Shown one piece after another: positions 1-6,384 of a DNA stretch of 8,499 nt. The stretch spans positions 1 to 8,499 of the forward strand of contig CATPBC010000161.1 of NCBI GenBank assembly GCA_955652195.1. The letters run 5' to 3'. A program made the position numbers and the translations under genes. This DNA is from an uncultured Xanthobacteraceae bacterium (GTDB taxonomy: Bacteria > Pseudomonadota > Alphaproteobacteria > Rhizobiales > Xanthobacteraceae). The notes beneath the pieces are model-generated. The model was given only the letters and a program-made list of their open reading frames with translations, did no database searches and had not been told where the DNA came from. The stretch's first letter is position 1, and each line of letters begins with the position of its first letter.

Positions 1-1
1 A

Positions 2-502
2 GTACCGTTGTCCGCAAATGCCATCGTCATCAATTCGTTTTCCAAATATTTCTGTATGACCGGTTGGCGGATCGGTTGGATGGTCGTCCCGCGATCGCTG
101 CTTCGGGCCGTTGAGCGCCTGCAGCAGAACTTCGCCATATCGGTTCCAACGCTTTCGCAGATCGCCGCCCAAGCGGCGTTTGACGGACGTGACGAACTGG
201 AAAACATAAAGCACGGCTACGAAGAAAATCGGCGCATTCTGCTGGACGGACTACCGCGCGCGGGCCTCGATACCTTCCTGCCGGTCGACGGCGCATTTTA
301 CCTCTATGCCGAAATATCGCGTTTCTCGGGCGATAGCTTTGAGTTCGCCACGCGCATGCTCGAAGAGGCCGGCGTAGCGGCAACGCCGGGCGTTGATTTC
401 GATCCGATCCACGGCAGAAACTTCCTGCGACTGTGTTATGCCGGCTCGAGTGATGAGATGCGTGAAGCTGTCGAGCGGATCGGCGTCTGGCTTAAGGGAT
501 AG
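2..502 (+). CDS. Class I/II PLP-dependent aminotransferase, C-terminal part (5' end cut by the window)
   Basis: The frame is open from the window edge, so the true start lies upstream. The visible part holds the pyridoxal-phosphate lysine in the block [16 protein letters not shown] (Lys codon at 44-46), the hallmark of fold-type I aminotransferases of the AspC/aspartate-aminotransferase class. Near the end, NFLRLCYA contains the arginine that in this class binds the substrate alpha-carboxylate, and FYLYAEIS resembles the usual C-terminal small-domain strand. It would be a soluble cytoplasmic enzyme transferring an amino group between an amino acid and a 2-oxo acid; the amino acid cannot be told from this fragment. 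About 167 of the roughly 390 residues usual for the family are present. It ends 5 bp before queC, so the two may be co-transcribed. Family assignment is firm, substrate unknown. Confidence 0.93.
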   Translation, partial: VPLSANAIVINSFSKYFCMTGWRIGWMVVPRSLLRAVERLQQNFAISVPTLSQIAAQAAFDGRDELENIKHGYEENRRILLDGLPRAGLDTFLPVDGAFYLYAEISRFSGDSFEFATRMLEEAGVAATPGVDFDPIHGRNFLRLCYAGSSDEMREAVERIGVWLKG

Positions 503-507
503 GCGCA

Positions 508-1212
508 GTGGATTTGTTGGATAGCGCGCTCGTCCTATTTTCGGGAGGGCAGGATTCGACCGTCTGTCTTGCTTGGGCGCTTGAGCGATTTGCCCGGGTG
601 GAGACAATCGGTTTTGCTTACGGCCAGCGCCACGCCGTCGAACTCGAGGTCCGGCCGCGCATTCGATCGGCTCTGGTAGCGCGTTCGCAAGAGTGGCGCG
701 CGCGGCTCGGCGACGACCACATCGTGCGCATCGATGCGCTTGCCGAGATTTCAGACACAGCGCTCACCCGCGAGGCCGAGATCGAGATCAACAAATCGGG
801 CCTGCCGACAACCTTCGTGCCTGGACGTAATCTGGTGTTCTTTGCATTCGCCGGCGCCGTCGCGTACCGGCGTAACATCCATCATCTTGTAGGTGGCATG
901 TGCGAAACCGATTTCTCCGGCTATCCGGATTGCCGCGACGATACAGTCAAAGCGATGCAGCTCGCTTTGACGCTCGGCACCGATCGCCGCTTCGTCATCC
1001 ATACGCCGCTGATGTGGATCGATAAGGCGGCGACTTTCGCGCTCGCCCACCAGATTGGCGGCACGGCCCTGATCGACATTCTTCTCGCCGAGACTCACAC
1101 CTGCTATCTCGGTGACCGCGGGCATCGTCACGATTGGGGTTTTGGCTGCGGCGAATGCCCGGCATGCCGTTTGCGCGCGTCCGGTTATGCAAAATGGAAG
1201 GCAGCATCATGA
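508..1212 (+). CDS. queC: 7-cyano-7-deazaguanine (preQ0) synthase QueC
   Basis: QueC converts 7-carboxy-7-deazaguanine, ATP and ammonia to preQ0, the cytoplasmic precursor of queuosine in tRNA. The 234-residue protein has the usual length. The N-terminus carries the PP-loop ATP-binding motif SGGQDS (residues 12-17) of the adenylating N-type ATP pyrophosphatases. The middle has the family block [12 protein letters not shown], and the C-terminus has the zinc-site cysteines C199, C214, C217 and C220 in the pattern C-x14-C-x2-C-x2-C (CGECPAC). The start is GTG at 508, just after the aminotransferase stop, giving a protein that begins right before the PP-loop strand as in other QueC proteins. The last four bases (ATGA) contain the start of the downstream transporter, implying translational coupling. 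No queD, queE or queF is visible nearby, so the rest of the pathway must be elsewhere. Identification is confident. Confidence 0.95.
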   Translation: MDLLDSALVLFSGGQDSTVCLAWALERFARVETIGFAYGQRHAVELEVRPRIRSALVARSQEWRARLGDDHIVRIDALAEISDTALTREAEIEINKSGLPTTFVPGRNLVFFAFAGAVAYRRNIHHLVGGMCETDFSGYPDCRDDTVKAMQLALTLGTDRRFVIHTPLMWIDKAATFALAHQIGGTALIDILLAETHTCYLGDRGHRHDWGFGCGECPACRLRASGYAKWKAAS

Positions 1213-1772
1213 ATCCGGAGCGGCAGCGCACACGGGAAGGTGTTTTGTTTCTGGTACTTTTTGCACTCACGATTCCCGCGGCAAATTGGCTGATCGGGCA
1301 CGTGGGGACCACCTGCGTGCCGCAGGGACCATGTCTCGTGCCGGTCGCTCCGGGCTTGATGGCCCCTTCAGGCGTAACAATGGTCGGGATCGCATTGGTC
1401 TTGCGCGACTTGGTGCAGCGGCGACTGGGTACCGCGATATCGGCATTTGCGGTTCTCGTCGGCAGCGGCCTATCGGCGCTGTACGCCCCCGCCTCATTGG
1501 TGGTCGCATCGGCGACCGCCTTTCTGCTCTCCGAATTGGCCGACCTTGCGGTTTACACGCCGTTGGCGCGGCGGCGGTTGGTGGCGGCCGTTATCGCTTC
1601 AAGCTGCGCCGGTTTGGTGGTCGACTCAATTGTGTTCTTATGGCTCGCTTTCGGCTCGCTTGATTTTTTGGCCGGGCAAGTCGTGGGGAAGGCTTGGATG
1701 GTGCTGCTGTCGATCCCGCTCGTGGCTTGGCTGCGCCGCCGCGACGAGCGCCTGGGTATTATGCCGGCATGA
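1209..1772 (+). CDS. VUT family membrane transporter (YhhQ-like), probable queuosine-precursor importer
   Basis: This 187-residue integral membrane protein matches the VUT/COG1738 (YhhQ) family. Hydrophobic helices cover roughly residues 10-30, 45-62, 75-105 (two segments), 118-140 and 155-175. The conserved-looking block [19 protein letters not shown] followed by RRLG corresponds to the family region with a Pro/Ser-Gly turn and an Asp-Leu-Val motif. E. coli YhhQ imports preQ0 and preQ1 for queuosine synthesis (established), and placement directly on the queC stop (ATGA overlap) supports the same substrate class here (inference). I chose ATG 1209; the frame is open further upstream to 1134, but that part lies inside queC and adds a charged extension unlike a transporter N-terminus. 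The C-terminus ends in a basic cytoplasmic tail (RRRDERLG). The family is fairly sure; the exact substrate is not shown by sequence. Confidence 0.85.
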   Translation: MNPERQRTREGVLFLVLFALTIPAANWLIGHVGTTCVPQGPCLVPVAPGLMAPSGVTMVGIALVLRDLVQRRLGTAISAFAVLVGSGLSALYAPASLVVASATAFLLSELADLAVYTPLARRRLVAAVIASSCAGLVVDSIVFLWLAFGSLDFLAGQVVGKAWMVLLSIPLVAWLRRRDERLGIMPA

Positions 1773-1790
1773 GCGTGATAGGGGACTAAC

Positions 1791-2492
1791 ATGAGTGCTG
1801 CTTTGTTTGACATTCTGCGCAAGGTGACGACCGCCACCATCACCACGATACTGTTGAAGAAAGGAATCCGCCGCTGCTGGATGAATGGGCCGAAACCGCT
1901 CGTACCGGGTGGTGAGCGGATCGTTGGGCCGGCGTTCACGCTGCGCTTTGTGCCGGTGCGGGAAGATCTGGCGACGCCGGAAAGCTGGGCGAGCCCGATC
2001 TCGACGCGAGCGGCAATCGAAGACATGCCGGGAGGTGTGATCGCGGTCGCTGATGCAATGGGCGTGCCGAGCGCCGGCATCTTCGGCGATATTCTTTGCG
2101 CGCGCATGAAGAAGCGCAATGTCGCGGCTCTGGTCACCGATGGCGTAATGCGCGATCTGACCGGTGTATTGGCGAGCGGCCTCTCGGTTTGGTGTGCGGG
2201 TGTCGCTGCACCTGCGTCCGTCAACGGACTGACCTTCGTCGGTTGGCAGCAACCGATCGGTTGCGGTGGCTGCGCCGTCTTTCCCGGCGACGTGATTGTG
2301 CTGGATGACGATGGCGCGGTGGTCGTTCCGCAAAATTTGCTTGAATTCGTCGCGCATGAAGGCGCCGAACATGAGCTTTATGAAAGTTGGGTATTTGGTG
2401 AAGTAGAGAAGGGCGTGAAACTGCCTGGTCTTTATCCGCCGAACGAGGACGCCAAAGCGCGTTATGCGGCCTGGCGCAAGACGCGCGAATAA
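1791..2492 (+). CDS. RraA / HMG-aldolase family protein
   Basis: A 233-residue soluble protein of the RraA-like fold. Members are either class II pyruvate aldolases (4-hydroxy-4-methyl-2-oxoglutarate / 4-carboxy-4-hydroxy-2-oxoadipate aldolase) or RraA regulators that bind and inhibit RNase E. The sequence contains the aldolase metal-binding signature in full: G99-D100, then exactly 20 residues, then R121-D122. That pattern points to a divalent-metal active site. It is about 70 residues longer than E. coli RraA (about 161), with an N-terminal extension. Database entries of this length are often labelled ribonuclease activity regulator RraA, a name that may mislead. A purine-rich GGGGA lies about 6 bases before ATG 1791, 18 bp after the transporter stop, so it probably belongs to the same transcript. 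No catabolic partners (protocatechuate or gallate pathway genes) are visible here, so the physiological reaction is open. Confidence 0.88.
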   Translation: MSAALFDILRKVTTATITTILLKKGIRRCWMNGPKPLVPGGERIVGPAFTLRFVPVREDLATPESWASPISTRAAIEDMPGGVIAVADAMGVPSAGIFGDILCARMKKRNVAALVTDGVMRDLTGVLASGLSVWCAGVAAPASVNGLTFVGWQQPIGCGGCAVFPGDVIVLDDDGAVVVPQNLLEFVAHEGAEHELYESWVFGEVEKGVKLPGLYPPNEDAKARYAAWRKTRE

Positions 2493-2501
2493 ATGGAGCA
2501 T

Positions 2502-2533
2502 CTTCGCGCATGTCTCTGCTTCGCGCATCTCTG
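2502..2533 (+). repeat. Imperfect tandem repeat (17 + 15 bp) ahead of the DUF218 gene
   Basis: The 10-mer CTTCGCGCAT occurs at 2502-2511 and again at 2519-2528, each followed by a CTCTG end (with two extra bases, GT, in the first copy). The two units lie head to tail in the 86 bp spacer between the RraA-like gene and the DUF218 gene. It may be a small local duplication or a paired protein-binding site; nothing in the sequence decides between these. Confidence 0.6.
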
Positions 2534-2578
2534 CGACAGACGTTCGTGCTCTTTGAGAGCGCGAAACCGGAGCAGTAA
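2510..2578 (+). CDS. Possible 22-residue leader ORF abutting the DUF218 gene
   Basis: ATG 2510 opens a 23-codon frame (peptide begins MSLLRASLRQTF) whose TAA at 2576-2578 directly touches the GTG start of the next gene in the same frame. A GGAG lies at 2495-2498, about 11 bases before the ATG, a slightly long spacing. The layout would allow translational coupling or simply be a chance frame in a spacer that also contains a tandem repeat. No homologue is recognised. An in-frame stop directly before the GTG shows that the DUF218 protein itself cannot start further upstream. Low confidence as a real gene. Confidence 0.2.
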   Translation: MSLLRASLRQTFVLFESAKPEQ

Positions 2579-3373
2579 GTGTTCTTTCTTCTTTCAAAAA
2601 CGCTCGGCTATTTTGTCGTGCCCTCAAATCTGATCATAGCGATCGGATTGGCAGGCCTTGTTATGTTGTTTACGCGGTTTCGACGGCTCGCCAGTTGGCT
2701 GATCGTCACCAGCCTCGTGCTGACTGCGCTGGTTGGCTTTTCACCACTTGGACGCATTCTATTATTGCCTCTTGAGCAGCGTTTCCCGCCTTGGGATGCC
2801 TCGCGTGGGGCGCCGACCGGCATCGTCGTCCTGGGCGGAGCAATTTCACCTGAAGTATCGGTGGCGCATGGCGTCGTCGCGCTGAATGGGGCAGCCGAGC
2901 GCATTACAGTTGCCGCCGAACTGGCGCACCGCTATCCGAGCGCGCGCATCATATTCACCGGCGGGACGAGTTCGTTGGATCCGAATGAGCCGCTCGAAGC
3001 GCCGCTCGCCGTGAAGGAGTTCGAGGCGCTCGGCGTCGCGCATGACCGCATCACAGCCGAGGAGCAGTCACGCAACACGGTAGAAAATGCGGTGTTTTCG
3101 CGCTTGCTTGCCGATCCAAAGCCGGGTGAACGCTGGCTCCTGATAACCTCGGCGTCTCACATGCCGCGTGCGGTCGCGGCCTTTCGCGCCGCCGGTTTTC
3201 CGGTTGAGGCCTATCCGGTCAATTGGCGCACGAGCGGTCCAAGTGACGCGTCGCGCCTGTTTGCGTCATTGTCCGAGGGTCTGGCGGTGACCGATTATGC
3301 TGCTCATGAGTGGCTCGGGCTTGCAGCATACAGGTTGACGGGCAAGAGCTCGGTCCTGTTCCCCGCGCCGTAG
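2579..3373 (+). CDS. DUF218 / YdcF-ElyC family membrane-anchored protein
   Basis: A 264-residue protein with two N-terminal membrane helices (about residues 12-31 and 37-56) followed by one DUF218 domain. Domain landmarks are the strand IVVLGGAI (82-89), RIIFTGG (123-129), the conserved EEQSRNTVENA (161-171) and LLITSASHMPRA (187-198), which carry the family's Glu/Ser/Arg/Asn and His residues. E. coli ElyC, of the same architecture, affects peptidoglycan assembly via the lipid carrier at low temperature; SanA and YdcF are other relatives. A role in the cell envelope is thus likely, but the biochemical activity is unknown. The start is GTG 2579, with GGAG at 2569-2572 at good spacing and a stop codon immediately before it in frame. 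It follows the RraA-like gene by 86 bp and may be either last in that operon or separately expressed. Confidence 0.9.
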   Translation: MFFLLSKTLGYFVVPSNLIIAIGLAGLVMLFTRFRRLASWLIVTSLVLTALVGFSPLGRILLLPLEQRFPPWDASRGAPTGIVVLGGAISPEVSVAHGVVALNGAAERITVAAELAHRYPSARIIFTGGTSSLDPNEPLEAPLAVKEFEALGVAHDRITAEEQSRNTVENAVFSRLLADPKPGERWLLITSASHMPRAVAAFRAAGFPVEAYPVNWRTSGPSDASRLFASLSEGLAVTDYAAHEWLGLAAYRLTGKSSVLFPAP

Positions 3374-3552
3374 GCGACCTGTTCGAACCAATCGAAGTCG
3401 TCCGGAAGCGGCAGCCATGTCTTGAAGAGAACGAAGCTGGCGCCCTGGTTCGCTCGCAGCGGCGTCTGCTAGCACCCGACACCTTTTACTAATCCTTCAG
3501 GGCTGCCGCCCAATATCCAGCATTGAGTGTTTTCCGGAAAAGGCTCTTTGCT

Positions 3553-3729
3553 ATGTCGATTTTTATGTTGAGCGACACGCCTGCCGCGGTTTCTGCCGAG
3601 CCAGCGCAAACCGCAGCCGAAATCAAACCGGCGATGAGTGAATGGGGCGAAATGGCGCTCACGGTGATGTTCACCTTAGCCGCCGTGCTGTTTGTATCTT
3701 TTCTCGCGGTGGTCACCGGTTTGGTCTGA
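3553..3729 (+). CDS. Small single-helix membrane protein, 58 residues, unknown function
   Basis: The ORF from ATG 3553 encodes a polar, Ala/Glu/Pro-rich N-terminal half (about residues 7-34) followed by one strong hydrophobic helix (about 36-57) running to the very C-terminus, a tail-anchor-like layout. An alternative TTG at 3523 would add ten residues; I prefer the ATG because GGAAAAGG at 3537-3544 sits at a usable distance before it. I recognise no family. The preceding 179 bp from the DUF218 stop hold no convincing gene, and the following 93 bp lead into the glutathione S-transferase. Third codon positions look coding (mostly G/C with a plausible amino-acid mix), and the helix is well formed, which favours a real gene, but support is limited to composition, ribosome site and topology. 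Confidence 0.5.
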   Translation: MSIFMLSDTPAAVSAEPAQTAAEIKPAMSEWGEMALTVMFTLAAVLFVSFLAVVTGLV

Positions 3730-3785
3730 TTACTATCTTTGGTCTGATCACTTTTTGATCGACTTGCATCATTCCTCGGTCTGAT
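3720..3785 (+). repeat. Three direct copies of GGTCTGAT
   Basis: GGTCTGAT occurs at 3723-3730, 3741-3748 and 3778-3785. The first two copies extend to the 11-mer TTTGGTCTGAT (3720-3730 and 3738-3748). Start-to-start distances are 18 and 37 bases. The first copy includes the stop codon of the small membrane protein, and the third runs into the possible upstream ATG of the glutathione S-transferase frame. Could be a short duplication or an operator-like array for the transferase gene; no regulator is recognised. Confidence 0.55.
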
Positions 3786-3822
3786 GGAAGGTTGCGCCGC
3801 CGCGCAGTCCGGCTCGCAAACC

Positions 3823-4497
3823 ATGTCGCTACATCTTGTCATCGGCAACAAAAACTATTCGTCCTGGTCGTTTCGGCCATGGATCGCGATGAAAGTTGCG
3901 GGTATTCCGTTCGATGAAACGGTGATCTCGCTCGATGCTCCCGATTTCAAAACGCGCGTGACGGCGTTGGGCGGCTGCGGACGCGTGCCTGTGCTCATCG
4001 ATGGGGATGTGTGCGTCTGGGAATCGCTGGCAATCCTGGAATACCTCGTAGAAAAATTTCCAACCGCGGGATTATGGCCACAGGATATAGCAGCACGAGC
4101 TCATGCTCGCGCCGCGGCATCCGAGATGCACGCCGGATTCGTGTCGTTGCGGCGTCACCTGGCGATGAATGTGATGCGGCCAGTGAAGTTCCGCGCACTT
4201 GACGCCGGCACCGCAAAGGACGTTGCGCGTATCGATGCCATTTGGAACGAATGCCGCGCCAGGTACGGCGCTGATGGTGCATTTCTGCTTGGCCAGTTTG
4301 GCGCCGCTGACGCGATGTTTGCGCCGGTCGTGTGGCGATTTCACACTTACGCGGTCGAGGTCAGCGCAACGGCCGGCGCCTATATGCGCGCAGTGATGGC
4401 GTTGCCGGCTTGGAATGAATGGCGTGACGCCGCGCGCCGCGAGCCCTGGGTGCTGCCCGAAGATGAGGTCGATTGGCCGCAAGTGTTGCGCGAGTGA
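3823..4497 (+). CDS. Glutathione S-transferase family protein
   Basis: A 224-residue cytoplasmic GST. The N-terminal thioredoxin-like domain (about residues 1-82) shows the typical opening with NKNYSSWSFRPW (9-20), where a serine of S13/S14 is the likely glutathione-activating residue, then GRVPVL with cis-proline P56, and the glutathione gamma-glutamyl contact E67-S68 in WESLAILEYL. The helical C-terminal domain (about 90-210) includes FAPVVWRFHTY. Such enzymes conjugate or reduce electrophiles, or serve as isomerases; the substrate is not predictable. I chose ATG 3823 because the protein then begins just before the first beta strand as in relatives; ATG 3784 in the same frame would add 13 residues of low-complexity Ala/Cys type. 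Neither has a clear ribosome site. It converges on the NUDIX gene, with 51 bp between the two stops. Confidence 0.9.
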   Translation: MSLHLVIGNKNYSSWSFRPWIAMKVAGIPFDETVISLDAPDFKTRVTALGGCGRVPVLIDGDVCVWESLAILEYLVEKFPTAGLWPQDIAARAHARAAASEMHAGFVSLRRHLAMNVMRPVKFRALDAGTAKDVARIDAIWNECRARYGADGAFLLGQFGAADAMFAPVVWRFHTYAVEVSATAGAYMRAVMALPAWNEWRDAARREPWVLPEDEVDWPQVLRE

Positions 4498-4523
4498 GCA
4501 AGTGCTGCAAGTGAGCATAAAGC

Positions 4524-4541
4524 GCCCATTTGCGTTTGGGC
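4524..4541. terminator. Weak hairpin between convergent GST and NUDIX genes
   Basis: GCCCA (4524-4528) can pair with TGGGC (4537-4541) around an 8-base loop, in the 51 bp between two convergent stop codons. No long T-tract follows on either strand (the minus strand reads GCTTTATGC after it). Position suggests a shared terminator, but the 5-bp stem is weak. Confidence 0.25.
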
Positions 4542-4548
4542 ATCGACG

Positions 4549-5010
4549 CTACACACGCTTCTCCAGTTCACATAACAGCGGCAGCTGATATGCGATTATC
4601 TTCAACTTGGCGACAGGCAGCGTGAAATAGGCAATGCGATCGATCTCTGGAAAACTTTGTCGTCGTCCGGATCTCGGCGGCCACTCCAATTCAAATGTAT
4701 TGCTGGCGAACTGGCCGAGATCGAAATCCGCTTCTAGCGCAAATGCGTGGACTAGCTTGCCGCTTTTTTGCCGGACCGGCGGAAGCTCGAGCATGGCGCC
4801 TTCGGCGAAAAGACTGGTTTCTTCGGTGAACTCGCGTCGCGCTGTGGCGGCAATATCGTCTCCGGCCTCAACCAGGCCCTTAGGTATCGTCCACGCGCCA
4901 GCATCCTTCTTTGACCAGAAGGGCCCTCCCGGATGGGCGAGGAGGACTTCAAGCTCCTTTTCACGGCGGAACGCCAGAATCCCGGCGCTAATCTCTCTCG
5001 GGCGGGGCAT
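4549..5010 (-). CDS. NUDIX hydrolase (COG4119-like predicted NTP pyrophosphohydrolase)
   Basis: A 153-residue NUDIX-fold enzyme; such proteins hydrolyse nucleoside diphosphates linked to another moiety, with Mg2+ held by the Nudix box. The box spans residues 45-67: G45, then LVEAG, D51, DIAATAR, R59-E60, F, T, E63-E64, T, S66, L67. The metal-binding glutamates E60, E63 and E64 are present, but the first consensus Glu is Asp (D51) and the consensus Gly is Ser (S66). The preceding GAWTIPKG and following FELEWPPRSGRRQSFPEID, which I associate with a COG4119-type subgroup, make this a compact single-domain member. ATG at 5010 has GGAAG about 9 bases upstream on the minus strand. It is transcribed divergently from the Ig-like/ABC operon and convergently with the GST gene. 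Substrate unknown; housecleaning of damaged nucleotides is one possibility. Confidence 0.9.
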   Translation of the reverse strand: MPRPREISAGILAFRREKELEVLLAHPGGPFWSKKDAGAWTIPKGLVEAGDDIAATARREFTEETSLFAEGAMLELPPVRQKSGKLVHAFALEADFDLGQFASNTFELEWPPRSGRRQSFPEIDRIAYFTLPVAKLKIIAYQLPLLCELEKRV

Positions 5011-5066
5011 TGACTTTGGCTTCCGATAGCTGCGTCTCTCTACCGCAGGACTTCTTCGACGGAGCT

Positions 5067-5072
5067 TGTCAA
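5067..5072 (-). promoter_or_regulatory. Possible -35 element (TTGACA) for the NUDIX gene
   Basis: The minus strand reads TTGACA here, about 57 bases before the NUDIX start codon, a perfect sigma70-type -35 hexamer. No good -10 hexamer lies 16-18 bases further; the nearest A/T-rich stretch (TAGAGA) is 24 bases away. Only a weak candidate. Confidence 0.2.
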
Positions 5073-5116
5073 ATAGACCGGCGTCTGCATGATTTTGTCA
5101 CGATTGCGCCGAGAAT

Positions 5117-5160
5117 GCCCGTTCCCCGCCCGAGCTCTTCGGAGCGAGATGGGGTAGGGC
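5117..5160 (+). promoter_or_regulatory. Nested imperfect hairpin in the leader of the Ig-like/ABC operon
   Basis: Three 4-bp helices nest: GCCC 5117-5120 with GGGC 5157-5160, CCCC 5124-5127 with GGGG 5151-5154, and GCTC 5134-5137 with GAGC 5142-5145, capped by the stable tetraloop TTCG (5138-5141). It ends 33 bases before the operon start codon. If transcribed it could form a 44-nt RNA stem; a regulatory or stabilising role is inferred from position only. No U-tract follows, so it is not a standard terminator. Confidence 0.3.
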
Positions 5161-5193
5161 GCTGATCCAATTGCCTGCACGGGAGCCATGCCA

Positions 5194-6384
5194 ATGCGAT
5201 CTGGGTTCATCGTCGCCGTTGCGGCGGCATTTGCTGTTTTGATAGCGCCGCTGACAACGACCTTTGGTTTGAGCGCCATGGCCGAGGACGCCCCCAAAGA
5301 CGTCAGGGGCATCTTTCTCATGAGCGACTACCCTGCAGTGACGCTGCGTCCTGGCGAGACCTCGACGATCAGTCTCAGGTTACAGAACTATGACATGACG
5401 CCGGAACGCCTGGGGCTCTCCGTCACTGGCGTGCCCGTGGGTTGGACGGCAACCCTGCTCGGCGGTGGCCAGCCGGTAGCGGCCGCTATGCCGGCGGCAA
5501 ATTCCAGCGTTTCGCTTTCGTTGCGGCTCGACGTTCCGAAAAACGCGGCGATGGGGACGCAAACCATTACTGTCGCGGCGCAAGGCAACGCCTCGAATTT
5601 GCAATTGCCGATCAACGTGACGCTGGCGAAGGATCTCCCCGCCAAGCTGACGCTGACGCCGCAGCTTCCGGATTTGCGCGGTACGTCCAAATCGAGTTTC
5701 GAATATCAACTCGGCATCAAGAACGACAGCGGCAAAAAACTCACGGTGAGTCTGTCGGCTCAGGGGCCGCAAAACTTCGACACCTCGTTCACCGAGCAAT
5801 ATGGCACGCAGGAACTTAAAGCAGTCCCGGTCGATGCCGGCCAGAGCAAGGACGTGAAGCTTAAAGTGACGCCGCCGAATACCGCGGCAGCGGGCGATTA
5901 TAAGATCATCGCACGCGTGGCCGCCGAAGACGCCTCGGCGACCGCCGACCTAGCGATGACCATCACCGGTCAGCCGAAGCTCGAAATCAGCGGCCGGGAG
6001 GGTCTCGTGTCTACGCGCGCCTCTGCCGGCAAGGAGAGCACGGTCCCGGTCATCGTCACGAATATCGGCACGGCTCCCGCCGACGATATTCAGCTGACTG
6101 GATCGACTCCGAGCGGCTGGAAAATCACCTTCGATCCCAAAACCGTCGACCGCATTGCCCCGAACGACAACAAGGAAGTGCAAGCGTCGATCACGCCGAC
6201 GGAAAAGGCCATCGCCGGCGATTACGTAACGACCGTCCGCGCGTCCGCGCGCGGCGAATCGGCCTCGACCAATTTCCGCGTCACGGTGACGACGTCCACG
6301 ATGTGGGGAATCGCCGGTGTCGGCATCATCGGTGTCGCGCTGTTGGTGATGGTTGGTGCGGTTGCAAGGTTCGGCCGCCGATGA
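5194..6384 (+). CDS. Secreted membrane-anchored protein with three Ig-like NEW3/COG1470-type repeats
   Basis: A 396-residue envelope protein. It has a Sec signal peptide (residues 1-30; hydrophobic core 5-20, cleavage expected after AMA at 28-30), three successive beta-rich domains (about 40-144, 146-257, 262-363), one C-terminal helix (about 371-391) and a basic tail RFGRR, so the bulk faces the periplasm. Each domain ends in a related strand: [39 protein letters not shown], and domains 1 and 3 share a GW motif ([16 protein letters not shown]), as in NEW3 (alpha-galactosidase-associated) domains. I start at ATG 5194 because GGGAG at 5181-5185 is 8 bases away; ATG 5188 would leave only 2. The stop overlaps the ABC ATPase start (ATGA), so the protein is probably a partner of that transporter: substrate receptor, adaptor or cell-wall contact. 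Function is not experimentally known to me. Confidence 0.88.
   Translation: MRSGFIVAVAAAFAVLIAPLTTTFGLSAMAEDAPKDVRGIFLMSDYPAVTLRPGETSTISLRLQNYDMTPERLGLSVTGVPVGWTATLLGGGQPVAAAMPAANSSVSLSLRLDVPKNAAMGTQTITVAAQGNASNLQLPINVTLAKDLPAKLTLTPQLPDLRGTSKSSFEYQLGIKNDSGKKLTVSLSAQGPQNFDTSFTEQYGTQELKAVPVDAGQSKDVKLKVTPPNTAAAGDYKIIARVAAEDASATADLAMTITGQPKLEISGREGLVSTRASAGKESTVPVIVTNIGTAPADDIQLTGSTPSGWKITFDPKTVDRIAPNDNKEVQASITPTEKAIAGDYVTTVRASARGESASTNFRVTVTTSTMWGIAGVGIIGVALLVMVGAVARFGRR

Noticed and set aside
1112..1663. Plus-strand 183-codon frame over the end of queC and the VUT gene
   Set aside because: Arg/Gly-rich out-of-frame translation; the overlapping frame gives a membrane protein with family features.
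1638..2627. A 329-codon open frame on the minus strand opposite the RraA-like gene
   Set aside because: Arg/His-rich translation without any recognisable motif, lying fully antisense to a well-supported gene; typical mirror ORF of GC-rich DNA.
3374..3400. tRNA-like TTCGAAC element after the DUF218 gene
   Set aside because: The flanking bases cannot form the 5-bp T stem on either strand and no acceptor or anticodon stems are present.
3304..3468. Minus-strand frame of 54 residues (contains FKTWLPLPDDFDWFEQVAYG) overlapping the 3' end of the DUF218 gene
   Set aside because: The composition looks protein-like and could be a gene remnant, but it has no start codon after the upstream stop, no recognised family, and about 70 bp are antisense to a real gene. 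Homology search of this peptide would settle it.
3310..3492. Plus-strand 60-codon frame crossing the DUF218 stop
   Set aside because: Overlaps a conserved C-terminus in another frame, lacks a ribosome site and motifs.
4487..4516. Three CAAGTG copies around the GST stop codon
   Set aside because: Very short, irregularly spaced and partly coding; no symmetry or known binding site.
4634..5029. Plus-strand 131-codon frame opposite the NUDIX gene
   Set aside because: Ser/Arg-rich shadow of a gene that carries a clear Nudix box on the minus strand.
5066..5100. Two TTGTCA hexamers as plus-strand -35 elements for the Ig-like/ABC operon
   Set aside because: Neither has a convincing -10 hexamer 16-18 bases downstream, so a promoter call is not supported.
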